A stretch of 64,000 nt of DNA from Candidatus Hydrogenedentota bacterium (GTDB taxonomy: Bacteria; Hydrogenedentota; Hydrogenedentia; Hydrogenedentales; SLHB01). The stretch spans positions 55,544-119,543 of the forward strand of contig JADLHJ010000013.1 of NCBI GenBank assembly GCA_020848835.1. The letters run 5' to 3'. Below are positions 26,330 through 35,300 of the stretch, one piece after another (positions within the stretch are counted from its first letter, which is position 1; the number at the start of each line of letters is the position of its first letter). The translations under genes were made by a program, and so were the position numbers. Below the pieces are notes generated by a model that saw only the letters and a program-made list of their open reading frames with translations, was not told the DNA's origin and made no database searches.

Positions 26330-27736
26330 ATGCACATTCAAAGTGTGTCTGGATCCGGTTTGGCTATCGTTGGCGCGGTCCTGCTCGTTGCACGTGCGGC
26401 GTGGTGCGACGCGCCGCTCCGCGAGTTGTTTCGTGCGGAACTTTCCGTGCACACGCCGGTGAATTTCGTTGCGGGACAGTTGAAAGGTAAGACGATTTTC
26501 TGTGTGCAGGGCGATGTGTTGCGTGATGGTAAACGCATTGCGGCGGTGGATGTGTTGGACGCGAGCGGAAATCGGGTCCGCACAATCACAGAGCCCGGCC
26601 CTACCGGAAGTTCACAATCGGGCGCGTACCTTCAATGGATAGAGGACAAAGACGGCCCGCTGCTGCTGTTCTCGTGGGTGCCGGACAAGGACGGTGTTTC
26701 CGGTGGCGCGAACCTCGTGCGCGTTGCAGATGGCAAAGTGATTGCGCGAATCGAAAACAAGACGCGCTTCGGCAATAACAATTCGATTGTCGCCGACATC
26801 AATTGCGATGGAGCAGCAGACTTGTTATATGCGGACCAACAGTCGCTTGCATTGTGCGCGCTGCCGACACTCGAACAACGTTGGCGCGCGAATACGGGGA
26901 TCAATTTTTGTTGGAGCTTGCCTGCGTTTGTAGATGTAACGGGCGATGGCCGCGAAGAGATCGTTTACGGCGGCGAATATAACAACCCGGATGGGAGTTC
27001 GTCGTTTGTCGCGCTCGATGCGCAGGGCAAAAATGTTTGGCGAACCGATGGGCATGCTGAAGACTTGGGTTCGACGCCAGTGTTTGTTGCGGATGTTGAT
27101 GGAGATGTCGCGAACGAACTAATCAAGGTTGGGCTCGATCTGGAACATCGCAACAAACAGGAATGGAACCACGTGCATGTGTTCGATACGCAGGGAAAAC
27201 TGAAATCTCGTGCCGCGTTCGGCTGCACGGGCATCGCCATCGCAAATCTCGACACGGACGCGGGGCTTGAAGGCGTTGGCATTACCAACACGCGTGATGG
27301 CGGCAGTAATGGCAAGCACGCAATACGCTGCGTCGATTTGGCGTCGGGACATCTCGAATGGGAGACGCCAATCGAGCGATCGTACCTTGACGACAACTCG
27401 CCTGTTGCCGCGGACTTCAATGGAGACGGCGCAATCGAGATTGTTGCGGGTACCGGCAACCCTTGGGGTTATGCGCGCTTGCCGGGCAGCGAGCCTTGGG
27501 GCGACCAGCACGTCGTTTCCGGCAAAGGCGAAATACTGCAACATGTCGCGCTGCCGGGGCGTCCCACCAACTCGGCGCTCATTGACATCGACGAGGATGG
27601 TGCAGGTGAATTGGTGAGTGTGCTCGATGGACAGCCCGGTTGGCTCGCCGTGTATAAAACTAAAGCGCGCACGGCGCGTCGTGAATGGCAGACACCGTTT
27701 GGTTCCGCGCAACGGGACGGAACAATGGCGAAATAG
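26330..27736 (+). CDS. Secreted FG-GAP/VCBS-type repeat beta-propeller
   Basis: A 468-residue exported protein with a signal segment (GLAIVGAVLLVARAAWC). The body contains repeated calcium-binding blade motifs of the FG-GAP/VCBS kind: DINCDGAADLLY, DVTGDGREEIVYG, DVDGDVANELIKV, NLDTDAGLEGVG, DFNGDGAIEIVAG and DIDEDGAGELVSV. Such propellers occur in integrin-like and rhamnogalacturonan-lyase-like proteins; no catalytic site is evident. It is divergent from the DUF1549 gene and only a few bases from trmO downstream, but functional linkage to trmO is unlikely. Binding of a carbohydrate or surface ligand is inferred. Confidence 0.8.
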   Translation: MHIQSVSGSGLAIVGAVLLVARAAWCDAPLRELFRAELSVHTPVNFVAGQLKGKTIFCVQGDVLRDGKRIAAVDVLDASGNRVRTITEPGPTGSSQSGAYLQWIEDKDGPLLLFSWVPDKDGVSGGANLVRVADGKVIARIENKTRFGNNNSIVADINCDGAADLLYADQQSLALCALPTLEQRWRANTGINFCWSLPAFVDVTGDGREEIVYGGEYNNPDGSSSFVALDAQGKNVWRTDGHAEDLGSTPVFVADVDGDVANELIKVGLDLEHRNKQEWNHVHVFDTQGKLKSRAAFGCTGIAIANLDTDAGLEGVGITNTRDGGSNGKHAIRCVDLASGHLEWETPIERSYLDDNSPVAADFNGDGAIEIVAGTGNPWGYARLPGSEPWGDQHVVSGKGEILQHVALPGRPTNSALIDIDEDGAGELVSVLDGQPGWLAVYKTKARTARREWQTPFGSAQRDGTMAK

Positions 27737-27748
27737 GGATTGAATGCA

Positions 27749-28207
27749 ATGCAATTTACTGTCAATGCCATAGGAACCGTGCACAACGAACGTAGGACCG
27801 TTGAAGACGACCATTGGTTGAAGTATCCGTCGGAGATTAGGCTAAACGACGACCTTCCCGCCGAATGTCTCGATGGGATTGATGCATACTCGCACATCGA
27901 GATTGTTTATTTGTTTCATAAAGCGCTGCGCACGCGCCCCGTCATTGGCGCTGAGCATCCGCGCGAAAATCCGTCGTGGCCCAAGGTCGGCATCTACGCC
28001 CAACGAAAAAAGGCACGGCCGAATTTCATTGGTTGCACGATTGCCACGTTACTGCGTCGCGAAGGCATCAGCATATTCGTAGAGCGCTTGGATGCAATCA
28101 ACGGGACCCCCGTGCTTGACATTAAGCCCGTCCTCCGCGAATTCTTGCCCTATGGCGCGTTGCGGCAACCGCCCTGGGCTGACGAGATCATGCGTAATTA
28201 TTGGTGA
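27749..28207 (+). CDS. trmO: tRNA methyltransferase TrmO (TsaA/YaeB family)
   Basis: A 152-residue cytosolic enzyme of the TrmO/TsaA-like fold. Family members use S-adenosylmethionine to methylate N6-threonylcarbamoyladenosine at position 37 of tRNA. Diagnostic stretches are IGTVHNERR near the start, DAYSHIEIVYLFH, and the C-terminal LDAINGTPVLDIKPVL block. The length is shorter than the E. coli enzyme but usual for single-domain homologues. The ATG at 27749 is used because the longer start at 27740 adds three residues immediately after the previous stop. It lies in a row of secreted-protein genes, so this placement is probably accidental. Confidence 0.88.
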   Translation: MQFTVNAIGTVHNERRTVEDDHWLKYPSEIRLNDDLPAECLDGIDAYSHIEIVYLFHKALRTRPVIGAEHPRENPSWPKVGIYAQRKKARPNFIGCTIATLLRREGISIFVERLDAINGTPVLDIKPVLREFLPYGALRQPPWADEIMRNYW

Positions 28208-28232
28208 ATCTCGAATGAATGAGGAGAACATG

Positions 28233-29444
28233 ATGACACGGTTCCGAATTGCGATCATTGCGATTGTGGCATTGCTTGCGGCGTTCGTATCGAATGCAGA
28301 ACCCAAGCACGTTTATCTCACGTATTCCGGCGCTCCGGAAACAACGATTGACGTCAATGTCATGTTGCTGGATAAAGTGTCCGCGCCGGTGGAGGTGTAT
28401 TACGACACGGAACCGCGCAACGGCGATGTGAACGCGTACAAGCAGCACATGACCGCGACATATCTTCCCACTACGATGGAGATGAGCGATCGGCGCACGT
28501 TGCATGTTGCGGCGCTGAAGGACCTGAAGCCGGGCACGGTGTATTACTTTGTCGCGGGCGAGGCGAAGTACGGGATGACGAAGGAGCGCAAGTTTCGAAC
28601 GTTGCCGGGTGGTGACAAGCCGTTTCGGTTTATCGACGGCGGCGACATGGGTGTGGATGGTTTGGTTGTCCCGTTGCTGACGTTAGCGGCGAAGGAAGAC
28701 CCGGATTTTGGGCTCATCGGCGGCGATATTGCGTATGAGAACGGGCTGCTTGCGGGCGCGGCGACATGGTCGCAATGGCTGACGAATTGGGACCAAGCGA
28801 TGGTGACGCCGGACGGCCGAATGGTGCCGATAATTACTGCAATCGGCAATCACGAAGTGAATCGCTACGAATCGCCGGATTTCGCGCAGCGTTCGCCGTG
28901 GTATATGGGCACCTTCGGGCGGCAAGGCAGCGATGTGTTTCACGCGAAAAAAATTGGCGATAACGCGATCTTCTTCCTCCTGGATTCCGGCCATCTCGAA
29001 CCGCATGATGGCAAGCAGGCGGCGTGGTTGAAGCAGCAACTCGAAGCGAACAAGGACGTGAAGTTTAAGTTCGCGGCGTACCACGTGCCGTTGTATCCCG
29101 CGCATCGTCCGTATGACGGCGCGGGTTCCAAGCTGGGTCGCGACCATTGGGCGCCGCTGTTTGACGAATACAGCTTAACCATGGCCATGGAGCACCATGA
29201 TCACGTGTTCAAACGCAGCCAAATGCTCAAGGGCGGCAAGGTGGTGAAAAAGGGCGGCACAGTTTACATCGGCGACGGTTGCTTCGGCCGTGGGCCTCGT
29301 CCTGTTGACCCACAGGTGCGCTGGTACAACCAGAAGGAGAAGTCCGCCGCACATTACTGGGTGGTGAATGTGACTAAGAAGGGAATCAAGTTGAGGGCAG
29401 TGGACGACAAGGGAAGCGAATTGGACAAGTTTACGTTGCCGTAG
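28233..29444 (+). CDS. Purple acid phosphatase-like metallophosphoesterase, secreted
   Basis: An approximately 403-residue exported phosphoesterase. A signal peptide precedes an N-terminal Fn3-like domain (LKDLKPGTVYYFVAG), and the catalytic domain carries GGDMGVDG, GGDIAYENG, IGNHEVN, AAYHVPLYP and HHDHVFKRS. These motifs supply the ligands of a purple-acid-phosphatase-type dinuclear centre. It probably releases phosphate from organic esters outside the cytoplasm. The start 28233 has GAGGAG six bases upstream; the adjacent ATG at 28230 is equally possible, and the longer frame from 28092 lies inside trmO and is rejected. Confidence 0.88.
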   Translation: MTRFRIAIIAIVALLAAFVSNAEPKHVYLTYSGAPETTIDVNVMLLDKVSAPVEVYYDTEPRNGDVNAYKQHMTATYLPTTMEMSDRRTLHVAALKDLKPGTVYYFVAGEAKYGMTKERKFRTLPGGDKPFRFIDGGDMGVDGLVVPLLTLAAKEDPDFGLIGGDIAYENGLLAGAATWSQWLTNWDQAMVTPDGRMVPIITAIGNHEVNRYESPDFAQRSPWYMGTFGRQGSDVFHAKKIGDNAIFFLLDSGHLEPHDGKQAAWLKQQLEANKDVKFKFAAYHVPLYPAHRPYDGAGSKLGRDHWAPLFDEYSLTMAMEHHDHVFKRSQMLKGGKVVKKGGTVYIGDGCFGRGPRPVDPQVRWYNQKEKSAAHYWVVNVTKKGIKLRAVDDKGSELDKFTLP

Positions 29445-29488
29445 TTTGCACGATCTTCCGATATTAGCCCGTGACGGGAGTAATTACT

Positions 29489-31582
29489 ATGCAGATTCTT
29501 TCTTTTAGTTTCGTGCGCCTTTGCGCTGTCTTCATGGTCAGCGCAACTCCGATCGCGCTGGCGTAATCTGCGCCGCTATTGCTCGAAGTCAAAAGCACGC
29601 CTAATCTAATTGGCGTTGCGCGGGCGGGCGAAGCTGTGCGTTCACGCATCATCTCGGTCGATTATTCCGTTTTGTCGAAAGTAAGTGCGGGGTCCTCTCT
29701 GCGGCTCAATCTATTCGAAGACACCTCCCTCGATGCAGTGTTCGAAACGTTTCGCAAAACGGGCGACGATAGCTTTACATGGTCAGGGATATTGAACGAC
29801 GACCCGCTCAGCAGCGTGACGATTTCGGTGGTCGACGATGTCGTCCAAGGGAATGTGCATTCTCCCGTGCATGGCGAGTATCAGATTCGTTGTGTAAGCG
29901 ATGGCGTTCACGAAGCGCGCGAAGTGGATCCAAAGGCGTTGTCGCCGTGCGGTGTTAAATCCACGGATATTATGCCGGCCGGGTCTCGGTTGAAAGAGCC
30001 GATACAATTGGCCGAGAAGAATAAAGACGGTGTCTACACCATTGATGTTCTCGTGCCGTATACCCCTTCGGCGCTGCAGGCGGTCGGTGGGAAAAAGCCC
30101 ATGAAGGCATTGATCAATCTTGCGGTTGCCGAAGCGAACGACGCGTATAGCAACAGTCTTGTAGACGTCGAGCTCCGTCTTGTCGGCTCATTCGAGTTGA
30201 GGTGTAACGAAATCTTCGGTTCCGATGAGACCCTCGATGCGCTTGGAGCGATGGACGACGAGTTTATGAACGAGGTTCACGTAGCGCGAGATGCGCTCGG
30301 CGCGGACATGGTCGCGCTCATTATCAATTTCGGCGACGACTGCGGCCGCGGGTACATCCTTCCTTCGCTTGATGAAGACCACTCAGACCTGGCGTTCAGC
30401 GTTACGTATCACCCTTGCGCGACTGGATCATTTACGTTTGCCCATGAACTCGGACACAACCTTGGGTGTCACCACGATCTGCAAAATGCGCCGGACGGCG
30501 GGCTGTTTTCCGATTCCCTTGGATGGCACTGGGGTGAATCCACGAATCCAGGTTATGACGGCAAATATCGAAGCATCATGGCGTATGTGCCGGGAGAGCG
30601 CGCACAACTGTTCTCCAATCCAGATGTGATGTACGGCGGCGAACCGACGGGCGTCGTCGATGTTGCGGACAATGCGCGGACCTTAAACATCGTCGCTCCT
30701 GTCGCGGCAGGTTGGCGGGAAACCGCGGACTGGATTGCATTCGTCCCGAGACAGGGAATTGACAGTATTGGGCCTGTTGGCGGGCCTTTTTCGCGCTCCA
30801 GCTTTTTGTTTTCAGTGATCAATCTTAGTGGCACACTTGCGGATTGGACGCTGACTTGTGACAAGCCATGGGCAAAACTATCGCAGACTTTCGGTTCACT
30901 CGGCGCCGATGCCCAAGACCAGGTTAAAGTTTCCCTGACGCCTCGCGTCGAGCGAATGAAACCCGGCAAATACACGGCAAGCCTTACATTTACCGACGTG
31001 ACGAACAACAAGTCTTTCGCGTACTCGATACAGGTCGAAGTTGTAGGGCCGCCTGAGGGCACACAGTATTGGTTTCCGTTGGATACCGACCCGGGCTGGT
31101 CGCGAACGGGTCAATGGGAATTCGGCATTCCGAAGGGCAATGGCACGAATAATCCCGATCCCAAACGCGGGTTTTCCGGCAAAAAAGTGTTTGGCAATAA
31201 TCTAAATGGCGATTACGCCAACAATTCGCCACGGCAGATACTAACGACCAACGCGTTTGATTGCAGCCAACTCAAGGACGTGGAACTCTCATTCTGGCAT
31301 TGGCTCGGTATTGAAAGTGCGGAGTACGACCGCGCCTCACTTCAGGTCAGTAACGATGGTAATACATGGACGGACGTGTGGGTGCACGACGGACCCCATA
31401 TTTCGGAAGTTGCATGGTGGAACTTTCGCGAAGACATTTCCAGCGTCGCGGACGGACAGGCAACGGTGTACATCCGCTGGATTTTGGGAAAGACCGATGT
31501 CTCTGAAGCCTATTGCGGTTTTAATATCGACGACATCGCCATAATTGGGACACCGATCGACACCGTCAAACAGTTGCCTTAG
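29489..31582 (+). pseudogene. M12B (reprolysin-like) metalloprotease with in-frame stop at signal-peptide end
   Basis: Read from the ATG at 29489 (GGGAG eight bases upstream) the frame encodes a 25-residue signal peptide ending ALA, then a TAA at 29564-29566, then continues in the same frame through a whole zinc metalloprotease. The mature part has the HELGHNLGCHH motif (H319, E320, H323, H329 counting through the stop) with a Met-turn in IMAYVPG, a BACON/Ig-like region, and a C-terminal jelly-roll-type domain with a GWSRTGQWEFG start. A TTG at 29579 could serve as an internal start but would give a protein without a signal. A recent nonsense mutation, a sequencing error or stop read-through are all possible. 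Confidence 0.72.
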
Positions 31583-31590
31583 AGGCGTGG

Positions 31591-31619
31591 TTGTACTTGG
31601 GTATAACCTCGGTTATACT
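31591..31619 (+). promoter_or_regulatory. Toxin-antitoxin promoter with palindromic operator
   Basis: TTGTAC (31591-31596), a 17-base spacer, and TATACT (31614-31619) form a good sigma-70-type promoter. A perfect palindrome GTATAACC-TC-GGTTATAC (31601-31618) covers the spacer and -10 box. Ribbon-helix-helix antitoxins bind such sites, so autorepression is likely. The ATG follows six bases after the -10 box, suggesting a leaderless message. Confidence 0.7.
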
Positions 31620-31625
31620 GACGGC

Positions 31626-31868
31626 ATGAAAACGGCAATCTCGTTACCAGATCCGATGTTTAAGAAGGCGGAGCGGCTGGCAAAACGACTGGGCGTATCG
31701 CGAAGTGAACTGTATCAACATGCAATCGCCGCGTTGTTGGAACGATATGACGCCATAGCAATCACCGATTCCTATAATGCCGTCATTGCGCGAAACCCGG
31801 CTTCATTTCAAATAGACCCTGCGATCGAGCGTACCCAGTTCGAAAACATCCCTGATGACGAATGGTGA
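31626..31868 (+). CDS. Ribbon-helix-helix antitoxin
   Basis: An 80-residue DNA-binding antitoxin. It starts MKTAISLPDPMFKKAERLAK, a CopG/MetJ-like ribbon-helix-helix N-terminus, followed by RLGVSRSELYQ. The acidic C-terminal tail (ending IPDDEW) is the likely toxin-binding part. The ATG at 31626 has no Shine-Dalgarno and lies six bases after the -10 box. The frame from 31545 begins inside the upstream metalloprotease and lacks support. The stop overlaps the MazF start, so antitoxin and toxin are made together. The palindrome upstream is the probable operator. Confidence 0.88.
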   Translation: MKTAISLPDPMFKKAERLAKRLGVSRSELYQHAIAALLERYDAIAITDSYNAVIARNPASFQIDPAIERTQFENIPDDEW

Positions 31869-32209
31869 TCCGGCGCGGCGAGATATGGTGGGCCAATCTA
31901 GCCCGCCCGCGCGGTTCCGAGCCAGGTTTTCGCCGGCCAGTAATAATTCTTCAGGATGACGCCATAAACCGAAGCGCCATTAATACGGTCATTGTGGCGA
32001 TTCTTACTACAAACCTGGATATTGCCGAAGCACATGGTAATGTCTATCTAACGAGGGATGAATCAGGCCTTCCGAAGGATTCCGTGGCTAACCTCACGCA
32101 GTTAATAACACTGGACAAACAACATCTTGTAAAGCGTGTCCACAAACTTTCAGGGCCCGCGATGAAATACGTCGACAATGGTCTCAGATTGGTGTTGTCG
32201 TTAGTTTAA
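31862..32209 (+). CDS. mazF: MazF/PemK family toxin
   Basis: A 115-residue endoribonuclease toxin of the MazF/PemK fold. Recognised elements are RRGEIWWANL at the N-terminus, GFRRPVIILQ (the conserved RPVxI strand), the TTNL segment, and the DSVANLTQLITLDK block. MazF toxins cut mRNA at short sequences when freed from their antitoxin. The ATG at 31862 overlaps the antitoxin end by seven bases; a GTG at 31865 would overlap by four. The partner is a ribbon-helix-helix protein rather than an AbrB-type MazE, a common mixed pairing. Confidence 0.92.
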   Translation: MVIRRGEIWWANLARPRGSEPGFRRPVIILQDDAINRSAINTVIVAILTTNLDIAEAHGNVYLTRDESGLPKDSVANLTQLITLDKQHLVKRVHKLSGPAMKYVDNGLRLVLSLV

Positions 32210-32335
32210 CGCGGCCGATGGCGCCTACCTACCCCCTGCCGTCTCGCGCTTGGCCGAAAGTTCGCTGACCTATGCTAGACTGGACCCAATTGCAGGGCGC
32301 AATGTCTTTGTCCACAGGGCGTGAGGTTTACGGCT

Positions 32336-35300
32336 ATGAACCGAGTTTTTTTTGGTGCGCTGGCCTGTGTTTTCGGCGCGACTATTACTCTTCCCACTTT
32401 AGCGGAAAACCTTTCGCTGGATAGACCGCAGCAAACTCAACTCTCGCCGGGGCAGGCGGTGACGCTCTCAGCGCCGGAGATTGAAAACGGCGTCACATAC
32501 GCATTTGATGCGGGACTTACGACTTCGGGTCTTACAGCAGACGAACGAATCAACGTCGAGGTACAGTTTTCAGGAGACAAGACCGTTCAAAAAGTCCTCC
32601 ACGCGGGCGACCCAAGTTTCTATTTGCCGTTTCGATCCAATGCGGAACAATTCAGCGCGGCAACGATTACGATCAAACGAAACGATCAAGGTGCGGCGCG
32701 GCCGCTGGATGTGACCGCGCAACTGGTGAAGCTTGGCGGGCCCGAAGCGGAGACCGCGTTTGAGGCAGAACCGAACGATTCGCCTGCGACCGCGAACAAA
32801 TTTGAGATTGGGCGCTTGCTCGAAGGCAGCGCGGACGATGTCGATTATCTCGACAATATAGACGAGAGTAAGATGGGACTCGACTGGTTTCGCATTGACA
32901 TCACCGACGAGAAGCCCGTGCTGGTGATGTTTGAGTTGGACATCCCGGACCGCGATGTCTCGGTTAACATGCGCTGTTACACACTGGATCCGAACGATCC
33001 CACGAAGGCCCTGCCGTATCTCGAAGGCAAAGACCCGATGGAGATCGTGCATGACCGCGAGCGGGAACGGTATTCGAAATCGATCTCGCGCGTTTTCACG
33101 AATGGCACATACTACCTCGAAGTTAATGCGAACCATCCGCGCTACAAGATTCGTTCGTACAAATATCCTGCGCCGCCGTATGACGATCCAAAGCAGGCAG
33201 TCGAAGTCGGTCTTCGTTATGTAATGGATGTGGGCGATGCGTGGTTCGCGCAGATTCCGCGCGAGGGCAACATCTATAAGCGCGTGCAGAACATGCACGA
33301 GACGGCGATGCGCTGCACGGCGTGCCATCCTTCCGTGTTTTCTACCGAGCCGCAGTTTATCGCGCACCAGAACGGTTATCCCATTCAATCAAAAACGAAC
33401 TTTCGCTACGTTGTAGAGCGCATCTACAACTCGATTACGCCGTTCTACGGAGAAGACGGTTTGTGGTGGCAGCGTTTCATTGCGATTCCGCTGCAATCGC
33501 AAGGCATGCAGGGAAACATCCTCGTCAACTTCGAGAAACAAATTAGTGGACGCGAGACGCCGATCGTCGAGCGCTTCGGTCCCTTGATGCGTTCCGCGTG
33601 GTCGGGCCGCAATGTTATGCCGGAGGACGAGCAGAACGGTGTCGTGCCGCTGGATAGCGAGTTTGGTTACGGCTGGCGCAACTGGCTGTTGATGCGGGAA
33701 ATCTACCGGCGCACGGGCGATGAGTCGTATAAGCGCGCGGCGGACAACTTGCAGGCGATCTACACCGCGCCGGAGACCGAGGCACGCGTCGCATCGTTGC
33801 ACGATCGCATTCATTTTGTGCAGGGCCTCGCACAGATGGACCGCGAAAAGTACCGCGCGACAATCGACAAACACATTCAAGAGATTTTCGCCGTCCACAA
33901 TACAAACGGCGATGGGGGCTGGGACGAAGAGGCGCGCTTAGATGGCACGAGTGCGGTCTACACGACCGGCCATGTGTTGCAGGCGCTGATGCAGGCGGGG
34001 ATACGTCCCCAGCAGGAACCGAAGATGCAGGCTGCGCTAAAGTTCCTGTTGTCGCAGCAGCAAGTCTTTGGCGGATGGTTCCAAACCGACACGCACGAGA
34101 ATTTCAAAACGCCGATGCGCGAATCCCGTTACGCGCTGATTGCGCTGGCGATGGCGTATCCCAAAGGCGACGCGCTAAAAGGCATGGGTAATTACGACGG
34201 CGGCCCTGCCGTCGTGCCCTCGCTAGATGCTCCCACTGCAGATGCAATCAATGCGCTTGAGAACATTTGGGAACTCACGCCTGAACAACAGAGCACCATT
34301 GGCGAACGAGTGTATCCGCTGTTGAAACGTCCTGAGGCACCCGTGCGCGCAGCTGCGGCGGCGGTGTTGGGTCGTGTTGGCGGCGCCGAGAGCACGGCGC
34401 CATTGTTGGCGATGCTCAACGATCCGTCGAAGATGGTATGGCGCGAAGCGGCGTGGGCCTTGCGGCAGTTGGGCAATCGTGGTTACGGCGCGGACGCGCT
34501 GAAGTTCGCGCTGGAGAGCGCCGACCCGCTCACGAGAAGAAGCGCGGCGCGTGCGTTTGCGTATCAGTTCCAGGAGATGGATGGACGCCTCGACATCGCG
34601 CAGGAGTTCGTAAAGCTCATCAACGATCCCGATGAGCTAATCCGCTTGCAGGCACTCCGCACGCTACGCCAATGGTTCTATCGCAGCGCGGATCCTGAAT
34701 TTAAGAAACTTGTGATCAAGACCGTTGTCGATCACATGGGCGTGGAAGGCGAGACACAGGCAATGCGCGTGAACCTCGCGCAGAACATGTACATCCTGCT
34801 TGACGAAAATCAGAGCGGCGGTGTGAGCATGCAGCGCAATATTCGCGATGTGCCGAAGGACGTTTACGATCGCGTTCTAGCCGGTCGGGTGAAAGTCGAG
34901 CAGGAAGTGCTGCTGGAGCCCGTACTCACCGCCATGACGAAAGGGAACGCGCTTCAACGCGAGGCGCTGCTGGAGAGTTTTGATGGTTCGTTTTTCAAGG
35001 GACGCTACTACGCGCAAATTCCGCGCAACATGATCGACGTGGGCAACGATCGCGAATTCAGTTTCATGTTCACGCCGACGCAGCAATATCTCGATGACAC
35101 CCTTGGCAAAGTGTTGCTGACGGAGACGCGGCCCGCGCAACAATCTCGCGCGATACAGTTGGCGACCTTCTTTGAAATGCCCCAGCAAGGTACCGCCGAG
35201 CCGTTCCAGTTGGCGGTGCTTTCCGCCACGCAAGCGGACGACGCTACGTTGCGCACGACCGCGCGCGATTCCGTGAAGCGGTTCATGCAGGTGCGGCCCG

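Noticed and set aside
28092..28232. Upstream extension of the phosphatase frame into trmO
   Set aside because: The extension has no signal peptide and overlaps trmO; GAGGAG before 28233 marks the start.
32570..33388. 272-residue open frame opposite the giant HEAT/heme gene
   Set aside because: No domain, no start signal, and lies wholly inside a well-supported gene.
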